Source: Silene latifolia
Taxonomy: Eukaryota; Streptophyta; Magnoliopsida; Caryophyllales; Caryophyllaceae
Direction: 5' to 3'
Assembly (NCBI RefSeq): GCF_048544455.1
Contig: NC_133531.1
Location: 66,502,099-66,566,098, forward strand
DNA length: 64,000 bases
A program made the translations under genes and the position numbers. This document shows, in pieces, positions 13,021 to 25,242 of the stretch (position 1 is the stretch's first letter; each line of letters begins with the position of its first letter). A model generated the notes under the pieces. It was given only the letters and a program-made list of their open reading frames with translations. It searched no databases and was not told where the DNA came from.

Positions 13021-15066
13021 GTTTCCGTTCAGCCCTTATAACGTGAGAGCATCTTCTTCTTCTACTTGCTATTTCGTCTTCCCTAAACTCCTTCACTCTC
13101 TAAATCTCTCTACTCCTTCACTCTAATTGCTTCAATTCATCATCTATCTTGTGTTTAATTGTTCCAAAGTTGATTGCTTGCTAATTTATTCACTCCTTTG
13201 TCTTCAACTTTGCTAATACTCTTGCATCTTGAGGTACGTGGTCGTGGTCGTAGCCGTTGTGGTTATGGAGGTGCTGGACCTTCCTATTCTAGAGGTGATG
13301 GTGATGATGAAGCCGCTCAATAGTGACAGTTGGTCACTACTTCTCCCTTTTCTGCAGCTGGTTTGGGGAAGCTCTTATACATACAGCTGGTACTATCTTT
13401 CCTTGTACTTTCTTCTATTGTACTTAGTTAGTTGCTTTTCTCTTTTCTTTATTTGTTAGTAGTGTCTTTTAGGTTGTTGTTGTTGTTGTTGGATTTATGT
13501 GATTGCTCTGCTGTTAGCGTCACACTGAGGACACTGTGACATTTATGTTTGGGGAAGGGTCTTTATTTACGTTGTGTGCCTTACAAAACAAAAACAAAAA
13601 TTAGAAAATTTCAAAAACTCAAAAAAATGTTTTTTCCCTTTTGTTATTTCTTTGTGTGTTTTAGGTAGATTTTTGGTAAATTGGATCACTATGATGATAC
13701 TTTGCATTACTTCTGCATTTGAATCCCAACTAAGCTTTCCATGTACTTTGTTTTGACCCGTTAGTTTAAGAAAATAAAGCTCATTGAACAAGTTTGACCG
13801 TATTTGTCATGCCTCTTACTTAGTAGATTTGACAAAATTAGTTGGTAAACCACTTAATTTCTGAGGTCTTTAGAGCTTCCTAGGCCAGGAACGTTAATAA
13901 ACTGGTCTCCTTGTTATATAAGCTTGAGTGTGGTTCTCCTTGTGGAATATGTAATATCAAACTGCATAATGTGAAACTAGTTTCTTGATGCTTTTACTAT
14001 TTCATTGACTAAGTACATGTGATAGGTAATTCTACCCGTTCATATAAGCCTTACATTACCTTATGTTTAGCCTTTTTGAACCCTTGTAGCCTGTTTTTAT
14101 GCCTTATCTTTAGCTACAATCCTAGAATTTGCCTACCCTTCGGGACAGTCGCAGTTGTTTTTATCATGCCTATGTTAGCTATTATGGTTGGGTTGGGATA
14201 TGATGTCATTGTGGGTATAGCTACTATTTTTGTTGCAATTGTGTTAGTCTCTTATGTCGATAAAGAAAGGTTATGAAGCAAAGGAAAAAAATGAAAAAAA
14301 AAAGAAAAAAAAAGGAAAAAAAAAAGCAAAAAGAAAAACGAGAAAAAAAAAGAGAAGAGAAAAAATTGAAAGAATTGCTTCATCATATTTGTTAAGAGAC
14401 TATATGGGTTTTACTAGAGTCTAATGCATATTTGGGGAGTGGCTCATTGCCTCCCATATGTTGTCAAAGTTGAGATTATTTCTCTAGTTGGGATTGTTTA
14501 TGTTTCTATATGTATTGTTAGAATTGGTTTTGGTTATTGTAGCTGTGACTACCGTCTTAGCCTCACATGTCCATAACGTGCTTCGGCACAAGCCTTTTCT
14601 ACCTAGCCCATTTACCGCCCTTGTTGTCCTAGATACATGTACTTTTGTCTATATATGAATGCGTATTAGTTGGGGAAATTTTTATCACATTTGATTGCAT
14701 GCATGTTTCATAAGTTGAGTGAGTGTACTATTTCTTTCTATCTCACATAAACTCACCTTTACATATACTTATGAGTGCATGAGTTAATCCGCGAGAATCC
14801 GACTATATTTTTGTCTAGCAAGATTGAACGGTATTTGGATTTTGTCTACAATACACTGTCATGTAAATCTTGTGACTTGAGCTGCATTTTCTATTTTCCC
14901 GTGCTTTTGAATTTGTTTCATTGGTACACTTTGATCATTACTTCGGATATGGATAGCTTGAGATTTGTATGTGCTTTAGCATTAGCTCTGAGTTATTCCT
15001 TTTTACCATTTGTATGTTTGCAATTTGTAATTTGTGATAATTTGCTTGAGCACAAGCAAAAAGATG

Positions 15067-15079
15067 GTTTGGGGAAGTT
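15067..15079 (+). promoter_or_regulatory. Athila polypurine tract
   Basis: TTTGGGGAAG directly before the 3' LTR, in the position used to prime plus-strand synthesis. Confidence 0.7.
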
Positions 15080-16292
15080 TGATGAGTCATTTTTGTATAC
15101 ACTTTTATGCCTCCCCTTTATATTATTTGAGACGATTTCCGTGCTATTTTATGCCATTTAAATGCTTATTAAGTCAGAATCTAGTTACTACCGCATTTTG
15201 GTGTTTAAATGCAGGAATCATGCATTTGTGGAGAAAACGAGCACACCGGAGCACCGCGGAGCTGGCATATAGGACACACGCTGCATGGCACGGATTTCTA
15301 GGAGATAAAGACAAGATTTGACATGGATTTGTTCGAAGAACCGAAGACCAGAAGCCAAACTCGACCGAGTTTCACCAAACTCGATATAGTTTCGGCCTGA
15401 ACCGGCTGACGTGTCTTTTATTTCCGGATATTCTATTTTACCTAATTTCTATAATATGTACTCGGACGAATGAATTTGGGTTACGCTTTTCTTACCTAGA
15501 GAAGGCTTAGAAGAACTTTTTAGCAGTAAGAAAACTTTCTTAGCATTCAGATCTAGAATTCCTTGCATCCGAATTTACGGTATTTTGTTTATCTTTATTT
15601 ACTATTAATCAATTTAGTTTCTGTTCAATTATTAGTATCTCTTATTTTCTTTTATGCTTTCAATCATGTCTTCTATAATTATTATTGTTGTTATTTTAAT
15701 TAGTATGCGTGGCTAAATCCTTCATCTAGGGAGAAGGGGGATCTAGATCGATTAAAAGGGGATTAATGAACTAATTATTAGTACGACCGCTTAAGTTATC
15801 GTTTGATTATTGTTTTCTTCTAATTATTTGATTTAGGCCTGAATCTCTAATTAGTATAGCGAATTGATATTTCACCGACCGGGTTATATTCAATATAGGC
15901 TACGGTAATCAAATAGGTAAAGGTTAATTATAGCGATCACATGTTAATCTGAATCTAAAGGGCATAATTGAATCGATAGATCTTGTGACCTTAGATAACT
16001 TGGTTGACCTTCTAATCACTAAATTGCATCCCCGGATAATCAACTTAGCGAACCCGATTCCCTAGACTTTTAATCTCTATTGTTTACAAACTTTATTTAT
16101 TTGCTTAATTAGTCACTTAGATACAAACAATCAAAATCTTCAAGAAACTGTTACTTTTCAGACGGACTTAATTAGTAAGCAAACTAGACTTTACAGCCTC
16201 CCTGTGGATTCGATACCTTTCTTGCCACTAGCTATTGTTAGTAGTATCATAGGTTTTACTTTGATTTAGGGAAGACGACTTTGCCCTTATCA
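15080..16292 (+). repeat. Athila 3' LTR
   Basis: 1,213 bp, TGATGAGTC to CCCTTATCA, uninterrupted. The near-palindrome pair has cores at 15362 (AC) and 15382 (AT). It is followed by the second copy of GGTTG and the rest of LINE 1. Confidence 0.94.
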
Positions 16293-16741
16293 GGTTGGGT
16301 GCAGTATGCCGTGACGGTGATGGGCGGGTGGCATGGGCGGTGTCTGTTCAAGCCTCGGGTAATCAATGTGTGAAAATGGCTGAGGCGGAAGCTATTCTTC
16401 TTGGCTTGAAAGAGGCTAAGCGAGTTGGGATGCGTAGTATCATCATCGAAAGCGATTGTCTTAATGTGGTTGCTGACTTGAAGAAGAGTAAAAAGGGTCG
16501 GAGCGATATCTTTCTTATTTACGACTAGATTTTTAGTTTAGTTCTGTTTTTTTATTCTGTTCTATTTACATATACTCGTAGGGATTGTAATAAGCTGGCA
16601 CACTTAGTAGCTCATGCTACGCCGTGGACCATAGGTAAGAGATTTTGGATGGACGATTTGCCTCTGTCATTTGTGAATGCTGCAGGTCAGGATTTAATTA
16701 ATATATGATAAACCGCATTGGTTTATTTCAAAAAAAAAAAA
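16293..16741 (+). mobile_element. LINE 1, right part: RNase H end and poly-A tail
   Basis: Continues the RNase H domain cut at 2442 in the same frame (GAVCRDGDGRVAWAV). It shows AEAEAILLGLKEA, ESDCLNVV and the late motif RRDCNKLAHLVAHAT near 16575-16620, ending at the stop 16706-16708 and a poly-A run near 16728-16741. One further in-frame stop lies at 16526-16528. The tail ends 766 bp upstream of the Alba gene start codon. Confidence 0.92.
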
Positions 16742-17507
16742 ATTAATGAAATTCTAAATCTAATTTTCCTCAAAAAATATTACAGTATTTTTTTTTTTGT
16801 TTAAAAGGTTACAGTATTTTTTTTGTTGGTGACTTCCTCACAAAATTCTCCCTATAACAACACAAATAGGATTATAGTCCATGAATTGCTATAACAAGCG
16901 CCAGTCGCTCATTCAAGAAGTCATATTTCTTCTATTCTCCCGCCGATAAGACCGTTCTTGGTGGTTGTTGATCATCCTCCTCCTCCTCCTTTTTCCTTCG
17001 CGCCAATTTTCTCTCACCTCAAAACGACGTGTAAGCATGAATGTAATGAGTGCTGACACCTTGAGAGAGTTGAGACCATCTCTTCCCGCGTTTTTAGAAC
17101 TAACTCTTCTTCTTCTTCTTACTTTGTCAAACTTACATCACTACTTTCACTCTCACCATTCAACTATTAGTGCTACTCCTCTTCCTTTCTCTCTCTTCAA
17201 TTTTTTCAACAAAATATTTGTGTCTTTTTGTTTGGATTAATTGGGTTTCTTTATTTTTTGATTTAATTTTCTGGGTTGTTAACCGTTTTCACTCTCATCA
17301 CTCACAACCCAGAATTTTATTACTGGTATACTTCTCTGTCTCTCTCTCTCTCTATAATTTACTCTGCAATTTTGCGTATTTTTTGTTTGATTTAATTGGG
17401 TATGTGTATTTTTCGATTTAATTATCTGGGTTGTTGATTGTTTTGTTTATGTTTGCTTTGATTGATCATGGGTAGTTTTTGATTTTGTGGAGTTTTTTTA
17501 GAGAGAG
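16742..17507 (+). promoter_or_regulatory. Upstream region and 5' UTR of the Alba gene
   Basis: No coding sequence is supported here. The sequence is AT-rich with T-runs, then pyrimidine-rich from about 16930, typical of a plant 5' untranslated leader. A 5' UTR intron is plausible: GTATAC after ...TTATTACTG near 17325 and TTTTTTAG just before the start codon near 17500. A transcription start cannot be fixed by eye. LINE 1 ends at the left border, so the promoter is compressed between the LINE tail and the leader. Confidence 0.5.
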
Positions 17508-20500
17508 ATGGATAGGTATCAGAGAGTGGAGAAGGCCAAAACGGAGACGACAGCGATAAATGAGAATGAAATCAGGATTACTGCTCAAGGTCGTATGCGC
17601 AATTACATCACCTATGCCTCTAATCTTCTTCAGGTATACTCCTTGAGCTCCCCTCCCCTCCTTTTCAATTCAATTCAATTCATTCCATGCTTTCTTTTGC
17701 ATTTTTAATTTTTAATTTAATCCATATCTTTGTCTTCAATTAAGATTGTTTACATTATTTAAGGCATGCAATTTTACGAGTATTTTTTAAGTTAGAAGGT
17801 TAATGTGTGCTCTTCTTTGTTATTTCTTTTCATACTGCGATCATCTTACTAATAAAGATCTGAAATTTGTTTATTATATGTTTTATTGTTTGTTCTGGAT
17901 TGAATTAATTTTTTTGATAAAATTGTGTAGTAATGTCAAGGTTTAATGATGTGTCTTATTGGGACTTGTGATTAATAGGAGAAAGGTTCAGATGAAGTTG
18001 TTCTCAAGGCAATGGGTAGAGCAATCAATAAAACTGTCATGATTGCCGAGTTAATCAAGGTAGATCAATGTTCTTGTTTTTGAGTCGCGTTCATATTTGT
18101 TAGGGTTTCCATTTTCAATGGAGACAAAGACTCGTCACATGGTGGACTAAAGTACAATAGATGTGTAGCGTTAGCAGTCAGACAATGTGATTCTCGACAC
18201 AATTTTCATTATGCGCTTTCAAGACATGAACCACTTTCGAGACATAGGCAAACATGTTGTTGCTTGATCTATTTATTTATAACTCTTTGGTTGCCATTTG
18301 ATATCAGAGGAGGATTATTGGTCTCCACCAGGATACATCTATTGGATCAACTGACATAACCGACACATGGGAGCCTCTAGAAGAAGGCCTTCTTCCGTAT
18401 GACACAGTAAACCTTTTATTGTCCTGAATTCTAGCTCAGTAGCGCCTTCTCTATTGTGATTATTGTGACGGGAATTTTTTCTTTTCTTTGTTGCAGCCTT
18501 GAAACTACACGCCACGTCTCTATGATCACAATTACTTTGTCAAAGAAAGAGCTCAACACATCCTCTACAGGGTAAAATTGTCATTCTTGTTCTCTATGGG
18601 ATGGTCTTTTTCCCCTTTGTTATTTGTATTGCACTGCCATTAAGGTTGGCGGCTCTATTGGCTGAGTCGCGGACTATCAGTGGCACTGAGCCACTGACTG
18701 CCCTCACTTACCTTATAAATAGCTGATTTTTTTTTTTATATAGCTGCTATCTTGTTCTGTGAAAATACAAGCATTATAGCAAATGCACCGCGATGGGCTA
18801 TATCCATTCTGATAAATATTTTCATTAACTGATCAGAATGGGCTATATAATACGTCGAACTGATGAAAATTTGGCAGATGAGTTGTGGTTGTCTAAGCGT
18901 TTTTTGTGTTTGAAGGCATGGTATTTTTTGGAGTTGACTCGTAAATTGGTTGTAAGATACTCTGATTAATGAACAGATTCTTTGATTTCATATCAATTTG
19001 TTTTAGCATAACTGCTGCCGTGTTATTAAGATGATATGGTGACGGTGGTAAATGTATGTGATACAAATTTGGAGACCTGGGTTAATTTTATTAACTATGG
19101 ATCTACTGGTACCATATCTTTGGTCCCTCCCCAGTACGGCAGTACCTTCCCCTCTTGTGGATCATGATTTGAGTAGAGAGAAGTTCAAGCAATGCCCTGG
19201 CTATAATTGAAATGGTTGCACTAAACGGAGATTCAACGTATCTTTAAGATATGAGTAGAGTAAATGGTGAAAGATGGTGTGAATCTTTAAATCTCCAAAC
19301 AGTCTTATCCTGATTGACACTAATTATGCGTGTCTTTCCTGTTTTCCCGAAAATCTATGCCAAAGCTCTTAGCTGAACTCCACTTGTTGGCTACTGTGAC
19401 CCAAAACAGTGCTTGTTTGCATTCTTGGATGAGATCTGTAGTTGAAAACCTTTGCTAAAGGACCTTTCATTTTACTTTATTTTGTAGGTATCAACCTCCT
19501 ATCCCGGAAGATCAAGTCAGGCCATTGATTGATTTCGAGGACGAAGGAGGTAAATTATATTGTTCCATAGGCCTTTCGGATGTGTTTTGGGGAGTTTTGA
19601 GCGAGTTAGATTTCCACCTAAAAAAAATATGGGATTATACATTGCGCTTCATTTTACTTTGCATTTGTTTCTCCTATTTCTCTTATAATAACTTGATTAA
19701 ACAAAAATTTGATGGGATTATTGTTTCTTCTCATGCAGAAGGCTCACCCAACACAAGGGGCAGAGGGCGTGGTGGTCGAGGTAGGGGCAGAGGCATAGGC
19801 ATAGGCATAGGTATTACAACCTCCATTATATTGCAAATTTGTTTTTTTTTTTTTTTTTTTTTTTGGGGGAGGGGACAGTCTACGAGTCGCTGATGTTAGT
19901 CTCATTTTAGACATTTTTATCAATTCTTGGGCAAAATGCATTCAGTTCCGAATCTATTTCACTTCCCTATTCTTTACATAAACTTCCTGGTGTCATTGCA
20001 TAGGGTTTTACCATTTGTAATTTTATGACTTTTAAAATGGGAAATTGCTGCTGTGCACAGGAAATTATGATGGACCAGCAGATTATAATGGAGGTGGTTT
20101 CCAAGGTGGCCGCGGTGGATATGGTGGCAGAGGCCGAGGTCGTGGTAGAGGTGGGAACTTTAGGGGGAGAGGAAGAGGTTATGGTGGTCAGGGGTCCGGT
20201 GGTTATTATGACTATGGTGGAGAAGTAGAAGTGCCAATGGCCCAGGGACGTGGTAAGCTCAAAGTGAAATTTAGTAGTCTGTGTTCTGACATGTTTACAA
20301 ATTTAGACACTTGGCTGACAAAATTAGTGCTTCAGCCTTCAGGAATGTAGTTTCATTGCTCAGGCTATTATAACTCAAGAATGTAGGTTCAATGCTTAGC
20401 CTGACTGAATCTACCTTTTATCCTCTTCTTTTCTATAATTTGCAACGTTCGGTTTATTTACATTCGAGGCAGGTCGAACCATAAGGGTAATAAAGCACTT

Positions 20501-20792
20501 CCAACTGAGTTGTAACTGAAGAGTTTCAAAGGCTTTTAGAGCAACAACTTAATGTTCAAACAGAATCCTGTCGATCTATTAAATCTTGTGTGTGTCGCAT
20601 TCACAAGCTGAATGTCCATTCTACCTGCATAGATAATAGCGCTCATTTCTTAATCGATTTTCATATGATTTAACGTTTCTTGTAGGTCGTGGACGTGGTA
20701 GGGGAAGGGGCCGTGGTTTTGGTGGTGGTGGTGGTGGTGGTCGTGGTCGTGGCTTCAGGGCTGACGGGGTGTCTCAAGGTGCTGCTACTTAA
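17508..20792 (+). CDS. Alba-domain DNA/RNA-binding protein with RGG tail (spliced)
   Basis: The only clear host gene. Eight coding exons: 17508-17633, 17979-18059, 18308-18396, 18497-18571, 19488-19549, 19739-19810, 20061-20252 and 20686-20792, total 804 nt (267 residues plus stop). All introns are GT-AG and the frame runs through every junction, which strongly supports the model. Residues about 18-85 form the Alba fold (NEIRITAQGRMRNYITYA, KAMGRAINKTVMIAELIKRR, then GLHQDTSIGSTDITDTWEPL). A short linker (ITLSKKEL, PPIPEDQVRPLIDFED) leads to an Arg-Gly-rich tail from about residue 148 to the end. This matches the long plant Alba proteins (Arabidopsis ALBA4-6 type), which bind RNA and DNA in nucleus and cytoplasm; the Arg-Gly tail probably binds RNA. 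Nothing suggests inactivation. Function is inferred from family. Confidence 0.95.
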
Positions 20793-22065
20793 CGCGTGCT
20801 GAGGTACAACATTCAGACTGCAGTCGAAAAAAAGATCATGTTGGATGCTTGCTTTGTTGTGTTTTGTTGGTTGATTCTGATGGCCATTTTATTCATCTCT
20901 GGAGAATGAAAAAAATGCAAGAGTTGCCACCAAGAGTGGCATGATTCTGTGTTTTTTGTAGGTCACACAGATAGAGAATTTCATAATTTGCTTACCATTT
21001 TTTATTTCCAAATCCAATGGATTGTAACATTTGACTTTTCTTTATTTTTTCTCTTATATTTAATAGATCAGTACATTATTTTTTTCGCAAAATATTTTTT
21101 TCTCCGACAACCTTTTACTCCATATATGTTGACTGGTTTTTTTTAGAGTTATTATGATGGAAATTTATATGTTCAACATTTCTTTTGAGGGAAAGAGTTA
21201 CGCGGAGTGAATCGATGGTACTTGCGTAAGGCCGTGAGTACCGTCATTCAACGTGGACTTGTGCTTGACGTTGGAGGAGGAGGTACTCATAGAAGAGAAG
21301 ACCATAGTCCATAGGTGATCTATAATCAAATATGATGGTTATTCGATGCTTATTAATAACTGATTGGAGATTCCTACATCCTATTGGGTAACGTTTAGTT
21401 GGGGAATGTGTGCGAAAATTCAAAAGGTTTTAATTCAAAATGACAAAAAAGACGGGATTGAAGAATATATGAACCTTGGATGATAGCCCTATTATTATAG
21501 GCTATAGACTTCGGTAAAGAGAATCAAACTGCTAAATAATCTGCAACAAGATTTGATCGAAACTAGCTTTAAAAAAAATTATACAAACCAATTGTAGTTA
21601 CAACCAGATTTTAAAAAGTTACTAGTACAGTAGTACCTTTGTAATTTTATTGAGCTAGTTGTATAGCCGAGCTCGGTTAACTCAGTAACTTTGTAAAGGA
21701 GATTGGAAACTTTACATAAGAGCGGAATAAAAATAGTCTTGTTGTAATTACAACGAGTAAAGGATAAGATAAAGACCTGAACTTTGAAACATTTTTCAGT
21801 TAAGGACCCGAACATTCATATTTTCCAGTTAAGGACTTTAAACCATTTTTCCGTTAAAATTCTGCTAGTTTTCATGAAATTCTATTATGTATGACTTAAA
21901 AATCCAAATAAAAAAAGCTGTACTCGGAATTATTTTCTTGTGTTTTAGTGTACTGTTCAACTATCACACCACCAGTCACTTTGAATTATTTTCTTGTTAT
22001 TTCAACTATAACACTACCAATCACGCACACACTTGCTCAAATTGTCAAGGTTTCAAGGATCACCA
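20793..22065 (+). other. Alba 3' UTR and intergenic sequence
   Basis: The first few hundred bases are likely the 3' UTR of the Alba gene (T-rich, with possible poly-A signals such as AATGAA near 20905). The rest shows no gene. Near 21795-21860 a short phrase, CAGTTAAGGAC, is repeated. The last five bases (CACCA, 22061-22065) are the left target duplication of the next element. Confidence 0.5.
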
Positions 22066-23290
22066 TGTTGGAGTTAGTGTCCTCCACAATAGTGCGTTAA
22101 CATAATAAATCTCATTAATAGAATATCATCAGATATTTAATTATTTGATCCTCGTTAGTTGATTAACGTAAATCGATAACGGTTGGTAGACTAGAGTTTG
22201 ACGTTATTATCGTGAGCGGTGATCAATCGACCTTTCGGTCACACCTAAAGGAACGAACCCCAATTGATAACTAATTAATTGTATGAGATACAATTCATTT
22301 AGTCCCTTGATTTATAGACTAAGAGGTTAGTCGATTATTATTAGAGAGATTTCGAGTTGCGAACTCGAGGAGCGGCAGTTATTATTTAATTATGCGATAA
22401 TTAAATAATAAGTTTTGGGAAACGGGTTTTAGTTAATTAATCGTAATTTACTAAAATTGTACTAATTGATTAATGTGATTAATATTAGTACGTAAATAAT
22501 ATGTGTAGTGGTACACGTATATTTACGGAGTGAATTGGCCAATTTATTATGGAAGCATTTAAACATGATACGATGTTTAAAATGAAAATTACACGGATTT
22601 GTGCGACAAATATAAAAACCAACATGGACCCGTATATGGTCATGTGGACCGTGTAAAATAAGTGTAATGGATGATTACTCACATAATCACTTTACCTTAT
22701 TTTGTATACTACCATAATATATGTCTTATACTACATTTTGCATGTGATGTAAGATAAAATTATAAAACAAATAATTGTCCACTAGAGCCAACTCCACCCG
22801 CCACTTCCTTTCCCATTTCTACACTCTATATATTTGTTCATTTGTTCACTCCATCTTTCTTACACAATTCATTCATTTTGCATGTGAACAAAACCTCTTC
22901 CATCTCTCTACATCATTTCTCTAGTATACAATTATTACTAAGAATAGTTAGTAATATTACTAGTATTATTATCAAGGGCACATATTAATAAGTTACTAGT
23001 TCATACTTATTAATATTGTTGGGTAGTTCTTGGGTGCTACTTGGAGGAGACTTTCTATTTGAAGGTTTTTCAAGGAGGATCATCCACATCATTTTAGCTC
23101 AAGAACAAATTAGTAAGGAGAACTAATTTGTGCCCATTTTACCTCATATTCAATGTAAGGAAATTGTTTTTCCTTATACTTTGTTTTTATGCTTTCATAT
23201 TAGCATGCATGTTACATAGATCACATAAACAACAATTTATGAGATAAATTTATTTTATTAGAGAGTCTAATATGGATCTATGATCTTTCA
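22066..23290 (+). repeat. Copia 1 5' LTR
   Basis: 1,225 bp, TGTTGGAGTTAG to GATCTTTCA. It matches 30071-30089 plus 38263-39480. Confidence 0.93.
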
Positions 23291-23292
23291 AG

Positions 23293-23304
23293 TGGTATCA
23301 GAGC
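23293..23304 (+). promoter_or_regulatory. Copia 1 primer-binding site
   Basis: TGGTATCAGAGC, complementary to the 3' end of initiator tRNA-Met, two bases after the LTR. It is the usual site of plant copia elements. Confidence 0.92.
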
Positions 23305-25242
23305 TTAGGCTTGTAATTTGCATGTTGATTTTAAGCATTTTTATGAATTATGAGATAATTAGTAAAAACTCAAAAATTGTGTTAGAAGAGGTTTTGGCAC
23401 GAAATTTTTGGGACATGCATACCTACTGATCTCAAAAGGTTTGTGGAATTTTTTGGTGATTTGTCAAGTAATTTTGCTAATTTTAATGATTTTTGGTAGA
23501 AAACCGAGTCAAAATGTCGCATTTTGGTGAAAAATTGACTAAAATTAGTTAAATGTTTATTCGGTGCATGGCTTTTTTATGGTAGTTCATGCATGTTTTC
23601 TAATGATTGTATGCAAAAGTTTGAAGGTTGGTTCGAATTTTTGCATGTTTATTGATTTTTTTGAGTAAAAAGTCGATAAAAGTCCAATTAATTAATCATA
23701 ATTTCGAATTTTTGGATTCTGCCCATGATAAATTTATGTACATTTAAGAATATTATTTAAATGTCAAAAGTAATTTTGCATGTGTGTTTTCACTTTGTTT
23801 TGATGTTTATTGGTTTTAGTGCTTAAAAACCGATAAATATCGATCTTTTTCTTCACAAAATTTATCCGAAATTTTTGGGCAATTTTTATGACTTTTTGGT
23901 GTTCTTGGGAGTGTTCCAGAATACTAAAATTTTTTTTTTCAATTGTTTGGGTAATTTTTCAATTATTTTGGATTTTTACTTAAATATTATGATTTTTCCG
24001 ATTTAATTAGCAAATTATCACCAAACCAAACTAATAATTTGTCATAAAATTAGTGAGGACTAATTTTGAGGTTCAAAACAGTTTGGACTATTAGTTTGGA
24101 CTTAAATGAGATTTAAGAGTTAATTATTGATTTTTACATGTTAAAAATCGATTAAATCCACAAAACCGAGATGGATACTAATGAATGATAGGTAGGGCGA
24201 TTTTGGCATCATATTTACAGCATTTTAAGCATATTTATTTAAGTTGAATGAATGATTGTCATTTATTTAAAGTATTTATCTTTTGTACCTAGTATGGCCT
24301 AGTTAATTTTTAATCGTTATTACCCGAAATGAATGGGAATATCGATTTGTTTGTAATTAAATACGATCTCGTATCGTCGGTTTGTAATTAATTAATAGTT
24401 TCATTCATTTTATTAATTAATGTATAATAGGAATAGCTATGTAATTCATTTGTAATAGTTATTTCTGGGCGTTTCCAAAAGACGGATTACAACGAGACGG
24501 AGTCTATTTTTGGAAGGTGTTCCAAATCCCACAAGGAAGAGCCACTTAAGGAATGAAGAGGCAAGGGACCAAGGAGTTGGTTTCCGAAATGTAATAGACT
24601 AGTTGTTTATTAACTAGGAGGCCATACTAGGATTTATTCATATGCTTACATGTTTGCTTGTTTTATTTTCGCGCATGCCAAAATCGCCATTCACATGCAT
24701 TTTATTTTTCGCGGTTGTCAATTCACGTCATTTACATTCACTGAATTAATTCACTTATAAGGAATTTATGACTAAATTGACAAGATCTCTCACATAACTA
24801 AAATTGAGATTAGCCTTACCAATTAGTAACACCTATGAATCTCTTGTTCATTAGAGCCACGCTCGCCCAAGCGGGGTGTTCTCTTTTTACCTTGGGTAAG
24901 TAGGGTGGTAAGCGGTTATCACACGCCAAAATTGGTTGGACTCAACGGGATATAAGACGGTCTTGTGTTCCGGGGCTAGTAGATGAATTTGAGGAAATTT
25001 GTCGACCAAGAGTTATAGAGGTAGAATTAGTCAACGTGACTTACCGAATTTACGCAATTATGGGATGTTTCGCCCAAGCGATGCTCATTTTTGTTTAAAC
25101 TTTGGGTCTTGGAATCATTTATATAATTTAGTGGGAGGTCATTATATAAATGCTAAAACTTGCTAAACATGTTTTTACAAGTAATTTTTTAAAAAACAAT
25201 GAATGTTAATTTTTCCTTTTTGTTGTAGCATTTTAATTCGCA
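23305..25242 (+). other. Copia 1 long leader
   Basis: About 1.9 kb of AT-rich untranslated leader between the primer site and gag. No gene is seen. The last 300 bases (for example GACCAAGAGTT near 25005) resemble the end of the copia 2 leader near 56160, so this part is conserved between the two elements. Unlike copia 2, this leader has no CGATCG array. Confidence 0.6.

Larger units (their letters stand above)
12664..15066 (+). other. Athila 3' non-coding internal region
   Basis: About 2.4 kb between pol and the polypurine tract without a convincing gene. It holds, in order, a GC-rich hairpin (12705-12720), degenerate near-palindromes (12896-13020), a small Arg/Gly-rich frame near 13231-13324, several copies of TTTGGGGA that resemble the polypurine tract (near 13363, 13549 and 14434), and an A-rich tract at 14280-14370. 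The same succession of motifs occurs in the pol-less element at 33000-34400 and 36480-36900, so this appears to be a conserved non-coding module of the family rather than a decayed envelope gene. Confidence 0.65.
2443..16292 (+). mobile_element. Athila-type Ty3/gypsy LTR retrotransposon
   Basis: A near full-length fossil element with LTRs of the TG...CA type. It is flanked by the 5-bp target duplication GGTTG (2438-2442 and 16293-16297) and sits inside the RNase H domain of LINE 1. Parts in order: 5' LTR, primer-binding site, gag with zinc knuckle, pol (protease, RT, RNase H, integrase), about 2.4 kb of non-coding 3' sequence, polypurine tract, 3' LTR. The pol sequence style ([20 protein letters not shown]), the primer site and the long 3' non-coding part point to Athila. 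The element is broken, with roughly three to five breaks in the coding part plus a LINE insertion in the 5' LTR. The LTRs differ at about 33 of 1,213 positions by eye (near 2.7%), which suggests about a million years if typical plant rates apply. Confidence 0.9.

Noticed and set aside
14019-14276. 85-residue hydrophobic frame in the Athila 3' region as an envelope remnant
   Set aside because: The matching part of the pol-less relative keeps the DNA motifs but not the frame, so the region looks like a non-coding module. Two hydrophobic stretches can arise by chance in T-rich DNA.
19525-19893. A 122-residue frame over Alba exons 5-6
   Set aside because: It reads through an intron; the T-run and Arg-Gly text are explained by the spliced gene.
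20025-20228. A separate frame starting MTFKMGNCCC over Alba exon 7
   Set aside because: It begins inside intron sequence and uses the wrong phase; the spliced Alba frame explains the exon fully.
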